A DNA stretch of 64,000 nt from Paenibacillus koleovorans NBRC 103111 (GTDB lineage Bacteria; Bacillota; Bacilli; Paenibacillales; NBRC-103111): NCBI RefSeq assembly GCF_004000845.1, contig NZ_BIMA01000019.1, positions 18,863-82,862 on the forward strand, given 5' to 3'. Position numbers and translations under genes: made by a program. Below the pieces are notes generated by a model. The model was given only the letters and a program-made list of their open reading frames with translations. It was not told the DNA's origin and made no database searches. Position 1 is the stretch's first letter; every line of letters starts with the position of its first letter. Below are positions 33,044-40,423 of this stretch, in pieces.

Positions 33044-34264
33044 ATGAGAAAAGGAAAAAAGCCAAGCCGCTGGCAGAGCGGCATGATCGGCTTCGCCTGC
33101 GGGGCGGTGTTTTTCTCGGGGCTGTCTTATGCGGCCGGCGGAGCGACTGGGATCGAGGTGTATTTCCGCGAGTTGAAGTACTATTTCGACGGGGTGCGGA
33201 AGGAGCCGCCGCCGGAGCAGCAAGGCTTCTTATACAAGGATACGACCTACGTGCCGCTGCGCTTCTTGACGGAGGCGCTGGGCAAGCCGGTCGGCTGGGA
33301 CGACGCCACGAGCTCGATCTTCGTAGGCGAGCGCCCGGTCGGGCTGCCTACACCGACACTCGCGCCGACTGCTACGCCAACGCCTTCGCCGCCCGCGAAC
33401 GGCGGATCGCCCGTCGGCTCGACTCGGCTGCAGGTGTTCCCGGCGGATAATCCGTGGAACATGGAGATCAGCGGTCTCCCGGTGCATCCGGACTCCGACA
33501 AGTTCATCGCCTCCATTGGGCTGTCTACACGGCTGCATGCCGACTTCGGCACCGTCTGGGACGGCGCGCCGAACGGCATTCCCTACACGGTAGTGGGCGG
33601 CGATCAGCCGAAAGTGAACATCGCCTTCACCGACTACGGCGACGAGAGCGACCCCGGCCCTTACCCGATTCCGGCAGACGCGCCGATCGAGGGCGGGCCG
33701 AACGGCGACGGCGATCGCCATGTGATCGTCGTCGACAAGGACAACCTGCAGCTGTACGAGCTGTTCAACGCACGCCCGGCCGCGAACGGCGGCTGGGAAG
33801 CGTCGAGCGGCGCCCGCTGGGACCTGACCTCGAACGCGCTTCGGCCGAAGCGCTGGACATCCGCCGACGCGGCAGGGCTGCCGGTCTTCCCGGGACTCGT
33901 CCGCTACGAGGAAGCCGCCGCCGGCGAGATCAACCATGCGCTGCGCTTCACGGTCAGCAAGACGCAGAAAGGCTTCATCGCCCCGGCGACGCACTATGCC
34001 TCGAGCAGCTCCGACCCGATCTTGCCGCCGATGGGATTGCGGCTCCGCCTGAAGGCCGACTTCGACATCTCCGGCTACTCGCCGACGAACCAGGCGATTC
34101 TGCGGGCGCTCCAGAAGTACGGCATGATCGTCGCGGACAACGGCAGCAGCCTGTACTTGAGCGGCGCTCCCAGCCCGCAGTGGAACGATGACGACCTGCG
34201 CAAGCTCGGGGCCTTGAAGGGCAGCGACTTCGAAGCGGTCTACACCGGACCGATCGAGCGTTAG
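33044..34264 (+). CDS. Membrane-anchored or secreted stalk-domain protein with unknown C-terminal domain
   Basis: A 406-residue protein. Hydrophobic N-terminal signal or anchor (SGMIGFACGAVFFSGLSYAAGG). Residues about 35-100 are a stalk domain (FLYKDTTYVPLRFLTEALGKPVGWDDATSSIFVG). Pro/Thr linker about 105-125. The C-terminal 280 residues have the pattern VFPADNPWNMEISGLPVHPDSDKFIASIG ... DGDRHVIVVDKDNLQLYELFNA, seen in secreted proteins of unknown role in several phyla; I do not recognise a catalytic motif. AAGGAAG precedes ATG. Confidence 0.8.
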   Translation: MRKGKKPSRWQSGMIGFACGAVFFSGLSYAAGGATGIEVYFRELKYYFDGVRKEPPPEQQGFLYKDTTYVPLRFLTEALGKPVGWDDATSSIFVGERPVGLPTPTLAPTATPTPSPPANGGSPVGSTRLQVFPADNPWNMEISGLPVHPDSDKFIASIGLSTRLHADFGTVWDGAPNGIPYTVVGGDQPKVNIAFTDYGDESDPGPYPIPADAPIEGGPNGDGDRHVIVVDKDNLQLYELFNARPAANGGWEASSGARWDLTSNALRPKRWTSADAAGLPVFPGLVRYEEAAAGEINHALRFTVSKTQKGFIAPATHYASSSSDPILPPMGLRLRLKADFDISGYSPTNQAILRALQKYGMIVADNGSSLYLSGAPSPQWNDDDLRKLGALKGSDFEAVYTGPIER

Positions 34265-34494
34265 CGCTTTGTCAGTTGCAGCAGCTCATTTGTGTAAAGC
34301 CAGCACTTGCGCTTGAATATATGTGGTTCTGTCCAGGTAATACTTATCGTAATCTATTCGCAGGTGCCTAATACGTTCCAAATCGGACCGCGGAACTTTA
34401 GCGGACTAAATTGCATCACTAAGCAGGAAGAGTTATACTAAGTGTAACCCAATTTTCCGTAGGGAAACAACCCTGCGTCAATCTCTTTACTTCC

Positions 34495-34520
34495 AAAAGC
34501 CGCCCTTCAAGGCGGCTTTT
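34495..34520 (-). terminator. Terminator of the MazF-like operon
   Basis: Ten-bp perfect stem AAAAGCCGCC / GGCGGCTTTT with a 6-nt loop, directly after the stop codon of the MazF/PemK-like gene. Confidence 0.85.
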
Positions 34521-34521
34521 G

Positions 34522-35160
34522 TCATGATCCCATCGTCTTGTCGGTCGAAGCGGCTTGATCCATTGCTGTCTTAATTCCCTGAGTAGCAACCACTCGAATG
34601 CGATATTCGGCGATTTCATCGAGATTCATGCTCGTTAGCTGAGCCAATGCGCTGAGGATTCGCAGCATATCCGTGTCGTCCACTCGAGCGGTCTGACCCT
34701 TAATTCTATACGGGCTGACTATTCGTCTCTTATCGACCACTTGCGTTTGTTCCACTAAAGCTGTACTGTTTACTCGGGGATCGAATGGTCTCTCTAAGTC
34801 AACGTTAAAATACAGCTTGTTACCATACTGCTCGTCCGTCAATGGAATGACCATGACCGTATTACCTCCACTGGTTCGTACGATAACAGCTGGGCGAGTT
34901 AGATCCTGCTCCGATCCAACAACAGGCGAAAAGTTTACATTGTACACGCATTGTCGAATAATTCTGAACTTACCAGGGGCTCCAAAAGGTACGTCCGGGA
35001 GCCAACCGCTTTTTGCCTTGATTCGCATCTTAGTTAATTCCACCAGTTGTCCAGCATATTTGAGCGCATCTTCGGCAGACTCTGTTTCCAAATCACTATA
35101 GATCGCTTCTAGTAGAAGACGCACTTTCTGTTTTTCTTCGTCCGATTCTCGTAGCATCAT
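34522..35160 (-). CDS. PemK/MazF-like protein with N-terminal extension
   Basis: A 212-residue protein. Residues 1-60 are helical and charged, not part of classic MazF. Residues about 65-190 look like the PemK/MazF beta-barrel: RQCVYNVNFSPVVGSEQDLTRPAVIVRTSGGNTVMVIPLT, later NSTALVEQTQVVDKRRIV and a C-terminal helix. Classic MazF toxins are about 110-120 residues and cleave RNA. The G-E-Q-D-x-x-RPAVIV and LVEQTQVVDKRRI motifs are retained. Overlaps the upstream gene by ATGA, so a toxin-antitoxin-like pair is plausible. Confidence 0.75.
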   Translation of the reverse strand: MMLRESDEEKQKVRLLLEAIYSDLETESAEDALKYAGQLVELTKMRIKAKSGWLPDVPFGAPGKFRIIRQCVYNVNFSPVVGSEQDLTRPAVIVRTSGGNTVMVIPLTDEQYGNKLYFNVDLERPFDPRVNSTALVEQTQVVDKRRIVSPYRIKGQTARVDDTDMLRILSALAQLTSMNLDEIAEYRIRVVATQGIKTAMDQAASTDKTMGS

Positions 35161-35705
35161 TTCTCTCTACCTCCCTTATTGATTACTTCCTCGATCGGTA
35201 CCCACCAAATTTTTATCAACTTATAAGCTCGTACTTTTTTTCCTTTTATGTAACGTCGAATCGTAATTTCACTTTTTCCTCTTACCACAGCAGCTCTTGG
35301 AATCGCTAGAATTCGCTTTGAATGGATGCCTGTATCCCAGTAATAAAACTGCTTAACGATGTCCTTTTCTAGACCGCTAACTTTCCTTCGAAGGACCAAG
35401 TATTCCTTGATAACAGCCTCGTGAGTAACAGTTGATGACAAAAAGGATTCTCTATAAGCAAAACAATGGCCAGCTACCTTTTGCAGCGACTTGTAGTAGA
35501 GATCACTTTCTTCTGGGAAGTATGTCATCCTGAATTGGTGGATCGACTCCCATAATGCTTGTATATGTTTGGGTAAGTCTAAATCAACGTACGGTCGTTT
35601 TTCATGGGGAAGGCAATGATTTATCAAGTGGAGCTGTTGCTTAATGTCCTCGATGAGGTCAATCAAAGCGCTCGACTGTATCCATTTGCTTGTTTGCTTA
35701 TTCAT
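35157..35705 (-). CDS. Unknown protein with C-terminal excisionase-like HTH, partner of the MazF-like protein
   Basis: A 182-residue protein. The N-terminal 125 residues are helical, without recognised motif. The C-terminus (residues about 130-178) reads ILAIPRAAVVRGKSEITIRRYIKGKKVRAYKLIKIWWVPIEEVINK, like the winged HTH of excisionase/MerR-type proteins. It precedes and overlaps the MazF-like gene, the usual place of a DNA-binding antitoxin, and an inverted repeat overlaps its probable promoter. Not a known antitoxin family. AT-rich relative to its neighbours. Confidence 0.7.
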   Translation of the reverse strand: MNKQTSKWIQSSALIDLIEDIKQQLHLINHCLPHEKRPYVDLDLPKHIQALWESIHQFRMTYFPEESDLYYKSLQKVAGHCFAYRESFLSSTVTHEAVIKEYLVLRRKVSGLEKDIVKQFYYWDTGIHSKRILAIPRAAVVRGKSEITIRRYIKGKKVRAYKLIKIWWVPIEEVINKGGREK

Positions 35706-35733
35706 GTTTTCTCCGTTAAGTGCCCTATTGTTT

Positions 35734-35750
35734 ACAATATTTCATATTGT
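35734..35750. promoter_or_regulatory. Inverted repeat in the promoter of the MazF-like operon
   Basis: ACAATAT-TTC-ATATTGT, perfect 7-bp arms around 3 nt, 29 nt upstream of the first ATG and overlapping -10-like sequences (TATACA/TACAAT read leftward). A fitting site for autorepression by the HTH protein. Confidence 0.5.
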
Positions 35751-35937
35751 ATAATTGATGATCATTTTGGTGTCTTAGTTCTCATAGTTTACATGCTTGC
35801 TTAGTAGTTTGCAAGATACAATAGAAAATATTTCTAAAGTCAGTCGCTTGCACTCGGATTCTGGCCTTACGTAACCGGGCTTGAGGAGCTGAAGGCGCCT
35901 TCGCGGATACCGCTCCTTAGAGCAATGAACGCCAAAA
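35751..35937. other. Intergenic stretch between the MazF-like operon and the tautomerase-like gene
   Basis: 187 nt before the terminator of the next gene. No ORF or repeat was recognised; the left part is AT-rich and may hold the -35 region of the MazF-like operon. Confidence 0.4.
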
Positions 35938-35960
35938 GGCTCATCTCGCCGAGATGAGCC
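35938..35960 (-). terminator. Terminator of the tautomerase-like gene
   Basis: Eleven-bp perfect stem GGCTCATCTCG / CGAGATGAGCC, followed leftward by TTTTGG; 24 nt beyond the stop. Confidence 0.8.
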
Positions 35961-35984
35961 GTTTAATTAAGGCGATTCGCCTCG

Positions 35985-36341
35985 CTAATTGAGTGGACTG
36001 GATTGAGAAATAGAAACGATCGGCTCGCCGTTCACATAGTAGCTTCGCTCCTCGTAAACGCGGAACGCGATTTCGAACTCCGGCACGCCGAGAGCCTGCA
36101 CATGGTCCGCAACGGCCCGAGCGAACCGGTCTCTCGTCTCTTGGCCGCGCTCGAACCAACCGACCTCGATGAACGGATAGCTTGCCGCGATTTCTCCATC
36201 TACGATGGATGTCGTGAGCAGACATTCCAGCATGAAATTATCCGTGCCGCAGCTGCAAATAGACGCCAATTCCGCCACCAAAGGCTTCGCGACTGTCTTC
36301 AATCGGTCTGCGGGTATTCCTCTAACCAATAGATGAGGCAA
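35985..36341 (-). CDS. DUF1904/tautomerase-like protein
   Basis: About 118 residues; reads (M)PHLLVRGIPADRLKTVAKPLVAELASICSCGTDNFMLECL ... YPFIEVGWFERGQETRDRFARAVADHVQALG, the pattern of DUF1904 proteins, which share the tautomerase/MIF-like fold with Pro2 after the initiator. I prefer the TTG at 36341, which makes Pro the second residue and has AGGAG 8 nt upstream; the frame also opens at a GTG at 36350. Substrate unknown. Confidence 0.72.
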   Translation of the reverse strand: MPHLLVRGIPADRLKTVAKPLVAELASICSCGTDNFMLECLLTTSIVDGEIAASYPFIEVGWFERGQETRDRFARAVADHVQALGVPEFEIAFRVYEERSYYVNGEPIVSISQSSPLN

Positions 36342-36365
36342 GGCCCTCACTCCTCTTCTCCCAAA

Positions 36366-37342
36366 TTAATGCACAGCCGCCTGATCGATGTGCGCCAGAT
36401 GCTTGCGGTTTAACCACAGATAAATAACCGAGAGCACAACGAACACGCCGCCTACGAGAAACGGCACATGCGGATTGAACCATTCGGCCAGCTTCCCGGC
36501 CAAGTAAGGCGCGATTGCGCCTCCGATGAAGCGCGCCGAGGAACACATACCCGAGCCCATGCTCGTCCAGCCCCAGCTGCCCCAGCACAAGTGCCGCATA
36601 GACGAGCAGTGTGAAGAAGCCGAAGTTATATAGGAACGCCGTGATCCCAAACACACGCAAAGCACGGTGTTTCAAAGCGCGGAAAGGATCCAGCAGCGAA
36701 GTCCCTTGCCGCTTGACCGCCGCCTTCGGCTTGGGCATCATGAACAGGATCAAGAAGAACGCGACCACCATCAGCGCAGCTACGCCGTAAAACGGCCCCC
36801 GCCAAGAAATCGCGCCAAGCTCGCCGCCAAGCAGCGGCCCGACGGAAATTCCTAACCCTACTGCGGTCTCGAACAAAATAATCGATTGCGCCACACCCGA
36901 CCGGGACAAGGACACAATCGCAGACAGCGCCGTCGCTACGAACAAAGCATTGCCAAGCCCCAAGCCGCCGCGCAGCCACACAAGCCCTCAGATGCTGTCG
37001 GACATGCCGCCTAGCGCGGAGAATACGGCAATAATAACGATCCCGGTGAGCAGCGTCCATTTGATACCGAGCCGAGACGAAATCACGCCGGAAACAAGCA
37101 TAGCCACCGCCATCACAGCATTATAGCTGGTGAAACAACAAGGTCACGTCGGAGTGCGAAGCATGCAGCTTGTGCGCGATCGCTGGCAGGATCGGGTCGA
37201 CCAAACCGAGCCCCATAAATGCAATGATGCTCGCGAATGCAATCGCCCAGACGGCGGTCGGCTGGTCGAACATGCTTTGTTTTTGGGTCGCCTCCCCGTG
37301 CAACGGCTCCTGGATTTCTAGTTTCTGTGCTGCGGATTGCAT
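36366..37342 (-). pseudogene. MFS drug-efflux transporter, degenerate (YfmO-like)
   Basis: At least three lesions break an MFS transporter. The N-terminus (37342) reads AVWAIAFASIIAFMGLGLVDPILPAIA and breaks at about 37133, where one extra T changes SDVTLLFTSYNAVMAVAML. An in-frame TGA follows MSDSI (about 36990), where a Trp codon is expected. The frame continues GLVWLRGGLGLGNALFVATAL to LGLDEHGLGYVF. It then jumps near 36540 to another frame reading SARFIGGAIAPYLAGKLAEWFNPHVPFLVGG, so about 90 residues of the C-terminal half are missing. A true pseudogene. The MerR regulator upstream is intact. Confidence 0.85.
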
Positions 37343-37361
37343 AATGTCTGAAAGTCCTTTC

Positions 37362-37793
37362 TCATGGTGTAAATTTCTTGATGCCGTCGGTGACTCGGGT
37401 ATAGATCCGGTCGAGCTCCTGGCGGAATTCCGTCATCTTCTCCATCTTCTGCTCGATCATCCGGATCTGGGCGTCCAAACTCGTTTGAATCTCCAGCAGC
37501 TGCTGCAGCTGCTGAGCATCCTCCACGGTTTGCCCGTACACTTGCTTGCGCCCTTCCAGCTCCTCGCGAATGCGGACGAAGTCCTGAATCTCCTGCAGCG
37601 AAAAGCCAAGTACGTCACGCGCGTTTACGATTTGCTTCAGATGCTCAATATGCTCCCGCGTGTATAGCCGCATGCCGCCTTCCGTCCGTTCGGGCGCCTC
37701 AAGCAAGCCTAGCTCTTCGTAGTATCGAATCGTCCGCTTCGTCAGTCCGGATTCCTTGGCCACATCGTCAATTTTGTATTTGTTCACCTGCAA
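37362..37793 (-). CDS. MerR-family regulator (YfmP-like)
   Basis: A 143-residue MerR protein: N-terminal HTH YKIDDVAKESGLTKRTIRYYEELGLLEAPERTEGGMRLYTREHIEHLKQI, then a long coiled coil (VYGQTVEDAQQLQQLLEIQTSLDAQIRMIEQKMEKM). No effector domain with Cys, as in YfmP, which represses itself and an MFS exporter in B. subtilis. Upstream of, and in the same direction as, the decayed MFS gene. Family assignment is firm; orthology is inferred. Confidence 0.87.
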   Translation of the reverse strand: MQVNKYKIDDVAKESGLTKRTIRYYEELGLLEAPERTEGGMRLYTREHIEHLKQIVNARDVLGFSLQEIQDFVRIREELEGRKQVYGQTVEDAQQLQQLLEIQTSLDAQIRMIEQKMEKMTEFRQELDRIYTRVTDGIKKFTP

Positions 37794-37829
37794 CCTCCTT
37801 GCTGTTCAAATGGGATCGATCAATTTTTT

Positions 37830-37865
37830 ATCTTACTCTACATCTAACATTAACGTCAACGTCAA
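37830..37865 (-). promoter_or_regulatory. Promoter with direct repeat upstream of the MerR gene
   Basis: Read leftward TTGACG occurs twice in tandem (37860-37865, 37854-37859) and TAAGAT (37830-37835) follows the nearer one after 18 nt. Long spacers and repeats between -35 and -10 are typical of MerR-controlled promoters. Confidence 0.45.
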
Positions 37866-37903
37866 CCTTTGCACAGAAGAATGGTTATAGTTGTAAAAGT
37901 ACA

Positions 37904-37942
37904 AGCCCGCCTAGACCATTCTTTACTCCGATCAGGCAGGCT
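37904..37942 (-). terminator. Terminator of the UMP kinase gene
   Basis: Nine-bp stem with one G-U pair (AGCCTGCCT / AGGCGGGCT read leftward) and then TTGTACTTTT. About 24 nt beyond the stop. Confidence 0.6.
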
Positions 37943-37965
37943 CGCTCCATCCCACGGTGCAACCG

Positions 37966-38703
37966 CTATTCCAGCTCCATAACCGACTCCGCGCTAATGT
38001 ACGTACCGGTATTATGCCCCGCACAGATCTGTTTCATCGTCCCCGGCTTGTCGAAATTGAACACATGCAGAGGCAGCTTGTAATCCCTCGCAAGAATGAA
38101 AGCCGACTGATCCATCACGCGCAAGTCCTGCTGCAGCACGTCGTTGTAATGGAGCGACTTATACTTCCGGGCATGCGGATCGTAACGGGGATCGGCGTTC
38201 ATGACACCGTCCACCCCTTGTTTGGCGACTAGCAGCGCTTCGCAATTCACTTCAATCGCCCGCTGGACGGAAGGATAGTCTGTCGTCACATAAGGCTGTC
38301 CGTTGCCCCCGGCGAAAATGACGATGTACCCTTTCTCCAAGTGGTGGATCGCCCGCAGCCGGATGTAAGGCTCGGCCACGGTAGCCAGCGGGATCGCCGT
38401 CATGACCCGAACCTCCTTGTCCGTCTTCGCCTTCAGCACGCCGCGCAGCATCAGGCTGTTGATGACCGTCGCCAGCGTGCCGATATTGTCGGCCTCCGCT
38501 CGTTCGATCCCCCAACCTTCCGCCATATTCCCACGAAAAATGTTGCCCCCGCCGATCACCAGCGACACTTCCACGCCCATCTCCACGACGGACAAAATTT
38601 CATTCGCGATATGGTCCAGCCGCTCCGGCTCGAAGCCGAACTCGCTGCCGCCTGCGACGGCCCCCCCGCTTAATTTGATCAGCACTCTACGATAACGGGT
38701 CAT
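37966..38703 (-). CDS. pyrH: UMP kinase (uridylate kinase) paralogue
   Basis: A 245-residue amino-acid-kinase-fold UMP kinase phosphorylating UMP to UDP. Motifs: RVLIKLSGGAVAG at the start, SLVIGGGNIFRG, GTLATVINSLMLRGVL, IVIFAGGNGQPYVTTDYPSVQRAIE, and KQGVDGVMNADPRYDP. The gene stands alone, not in the usual rpsB-tsf-pyrH-frr cluster, so it is probably a second copy. GAGGAGG precedes ATG. A terminator and short ORF upstream suggest conditional expression. Confidence 0.88.
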   Translation of the reverse strand: MTRYRRVLIKLSGGAVAGGSEFGFEPERLDHIANEILSVVEMGVEVSLVIGGGNIFRGNMAEGWGIERAEADNIGTLATVINSLMLRGVLKAKTDKEVRVMTAIPLATVAEPYIRLRAIHHLEKGYIVIFAGGNGQPYVTTDYPSVQRAIEVNCEALLVAKQGVDGVMNADPRYDPHARKYKSLHYNDVLQQDLRVMDQSAFILARDYKLPLHVFNFDKPGTMKQICAGHNTGTYISAESVMELE

Positions 38704-38732
38704 GGCTGCATCCTCCTCTGGCTCTGTCCAAT

Positions 38733-38764
38733 AAAAAACACCGAAGCAACGAATGCCTCAGTGT
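38733..38764 (-). terminator. Hairpin terminator between leader ORF and pyrH paralogue
   Basis: Eleven-pair stem with two G-U pairs (38754-38764 with 38738-38748, loop 5 nt) followed by TTTTTT, 30 nt upstream of the UMP kinase ATG. The stop codon of the leader ORF lies within the first arm, so translation to the end could block the hairpin. Confidence 0.75.
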
Positions 38765-38865
38765 CTTATCGGAATGCTATAAGTAGAAATCGCAAAACGA
38801 GCGAGCCGTACAGGAAGCTTGAGTGGCCTCATCGTCATCATCATCAGCCGTAGCTCCTTCTTCAT
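38758..38865 (-). CDS. Putative 35-residue leader peptide
   Basis: A short ORF beginning ATG AAG AAG GAG with a GGGGTG site about 6 nt upstream. The product starts MKKELRLMMMTMRPLKLP and is Met-, Leu- and Arg-rich, with no signal or domain. It ends inside the terminator that precedes the UMP kinase paralogue. A second frame over the same DNA (38777-38884) encodes an Asp-rich, Cys-containing peptide but lacks a ribosome site. Expression of either is unproven. Confidence 0.35.
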   Translation of the reverse strand: MKKELRLMMMTMRPLKLPVRLARFAISTYSIPIRH

Positions 38866-38901
38866 ACGCCCACCCCTTTCGCATGCTCATAATCGTTCTA
38901 T

Positions 38902-38930
38902 ATTCTATCCTCAGACGGTGTAAAATGCAA
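38902..38930 (-). promoter_or_regulatory. Promoter of the leader-pyrH unit
   Basis: Read leftward TTGCAT (38925-38930), 17 nt, TAGAAT (38902-38907). The expected start near 38895 gives a 5' leader of about 30 nt to the MKKEL start codon. Confidence 0.5.
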
Positions 38931-38964
38931 CTATTTTCGCATAGGCCGAATTGGGGTTTAAGGG

Positions 38965-39004
38965 TTGACAAATGCGCCGAATTGATTTATCTTAAAATTA
39001 AGAT
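38965..39004 (+). promoter_or_regulatory. Pirin gene promoter with MhqR-box-like palindrome
   Basis: Consensus TTGACA (38965-38970), 17 nt, TATCTT (38988-38993). The palindrome ATCTTAAAATTAAGAT (38989-39004) overlaps the -10. It is the exact reverse complement of the palindrome at the mhqR promoter, in the same position and with the same spacing. Confidence 0.8.
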
Positions 39005-39043
39005 ATACGAAATTAAGATTTCATTGAGAGGAGCTTGATTCGA

Positions 39044-39931
39044 ATGACAACTGCATTCCGATCGATCGAGGGCATCTATCACGGCGCGCCTTTTCATATG
39101 GTGGGGGATGGTTTCCGCGTCTCGAACTACTTTCCGGGAGGCAACAACCTAGGGACTCGCTTCAGCCCGTTCCTGCTGCTGGACTACGCCGCTCCTCATG
39201 ATTTCCCGCCGAGCAACACGCCGAAGGGCGTCGGGGCGCATCCTCATCGTGGCTTCGAGACGGTCTCGATCGCCTATGAAGGGTTTGTCGAGCATCACGA
39301 CAGCTACGGCAACCACGGGATTATCGGGCCTGGGGACGTGCAATGGATGACGGCCGGCTCCGGTTTGCTGCATAAGGAGTATCATGAGAAAGAGTTCGCT
39401 AAACGCGGGGGCACGTTCCATTTTATCCAGCTGTGGGTCAACCTACCTCGAGCTCACAAAATGCATCCGCCTCGCTACCAAGAGCTGCTGAAGTCAAACA
39501 TGGGACGCGTAGAGCTACCAGACGGCGGAGGGAGTGTTCGCATTATTGCAGGGGAGTACAACGGAGTGGCCGGGCCGGCTAAGACGTTTACTCCGATCCA
39601 TCTGTTCGACATCGACTTCCGGGCCGGAGGGGTGGCTCGATTCGAGCATCCTTCCACCTATCACACCGGTGCAATTGTGCTTCGCGGCAGCGCTGCGATT
39701 AACGGCTCCACGGAGGCGAAGGCCGGCGACTTCGTTCTGTTCGGCTCGGAGGCTGGCGAGATTCAGATCGAGGGTCGCACCGACGATACACTCGTCTTCG
39801 TGTTGAGCGGCGAGCCGATTCAAGAGCCGATTTTCCAGCATGGCCCGTTCGTGATGAACACCCGGCAGGAAGTGATCGAGGCGTTCGAGGACTTCCAGTC
39901 CGGTAAAATGGGCAATCCCGACGAGCTCTGA
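39044..39931 (+). CDS. Pirin-family protein (quercetinase-like cupin)
   Basis: About 295 residues, bicupin. Metal-binding motifs GVGAHPHRGFETVSIAYEGFVEHHDS and SGLLHKEYHEKE carry the pirin His and Glu ligands. Some bacterial pirins are quercetin 2,3-dioxygenases. ATG 39044 follows a GAGAGGAG site; the TTG at 39035 abuts that site and is rejected. The promoter palindrome matches mhqR's, so it probably responds to quinones or electrophiles. Confidence 0.9.
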   Translation: MTTAFRSIEGIYHGAPFHMVGDGFRVSNYFPGGNNLGTRFSPFLLLDYAAPHDFPPSNTPKGVGAHPHRGFETVSIAYEGFVEHHDSYGNHGIIGPGDVQWMTAGSGLLHKEYHEKEFAKRGGTFHFIQLWVNLPRAHKMHPPRYQELLKSNMGRVELPDGGGSVRIIAGEYNGVAGPAKTFTPIHLFDIDFRAGGVARFEHPSTYHTGAIVLRGSAAINGSTEAKAGDFVLFGSEAGEIQIEGRTDDTLVFVLSGEPIQEPIFQHGPFVMNTRQEVIEAFEDFQSGKMGNPDEL

Positions 39932-40278
39932 TGAGGCCGAGCGTCCAGGTATGGGACAATGGCGGCAGCTCATAGGCTTCCTCATGGAGAGGATTCCGCT
40001 ATGAAATTTTACCGTACAGTATATACCTCTGAGCCAAATCAAGCCGGGCGGCCCGGTCACCATAACGGATCGGATTCACAAGCTGCCCAGCTATCTATGG
40101 GAATGCGTGCATGTCGATCGGCGGAACAACGCCAAGCCTATGGCGGACATTAAAAGCTTTCGTACGCCAACTGCTGAAGGGCATAGACCTTCTGCACCTC
40201 CCTATGCTCCCTCCCGGCTGGTTCACCATTCGGGCGCTTCTTAAGCAGTAGCCCTGGTTCAACCAATTTTTCTAACGG

Positions 40279-40302
40279 CAGCAGCTCAAGGGTGCTGCTG
40301 CT
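40279..40302 (+). terminator. Possible rightward terminator
   Basis: Eight-bp stem GCAGCAGC / GCTGCTGC, then TTGCTTTTCC. Could end the pirin transcript. Confidence 0.4.
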
Positions 40303-40371
40303 TGCTTTTCCTAGCAGGCAGACGGTCGTGAAGGCGATGAAAGCAATAATGGCGGAATTGCTGCCCTAATA

Positions 40372-40412
40372 AAAATGCTTAACCGATTCGTCTAAGACGA
40401 TTTCGGTTAAGC
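40372..40412 (-). terminator. Terminator of the SLH-protein gene
   Basis: Ten-bp outer stem GCTTAACCGA / TCGGTTAAGC with a paired inner stem CGTCT / AGACG, followed leftward by ATTTTTATT. It lies 12 nt beyond the stop. Confidence 0.85.
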
Positions 40413-40423
40413 TATGATTTATT

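Larger units (their letters stand above)
39932..40423. other. Gene-poor stretch with hairpins and possible degenerate coding remnant
   Basis: About 490 nt. At 40001 an ATG with an AGAGGA site opens MKFYRTVYTSEPNQ. It then appears to continue in another frame as GGPVTITDRIHKLPSYLWE and further, as if a small gene had been frameshifted; the family is not recognised. Two hairpins (40279-40302 and 40372-40412) lie downstream. Otherwise I see nothing coding. Confidence 0.35.

Noticed and set aside
39959..40153. 64-residue frame downstream of pirin as an intact gene
   Set aside because: No family pattern, starts mid-sequence, and the likely ribosome site belongs to the ATG at 40001; treated only as a possible degenerate remnant.
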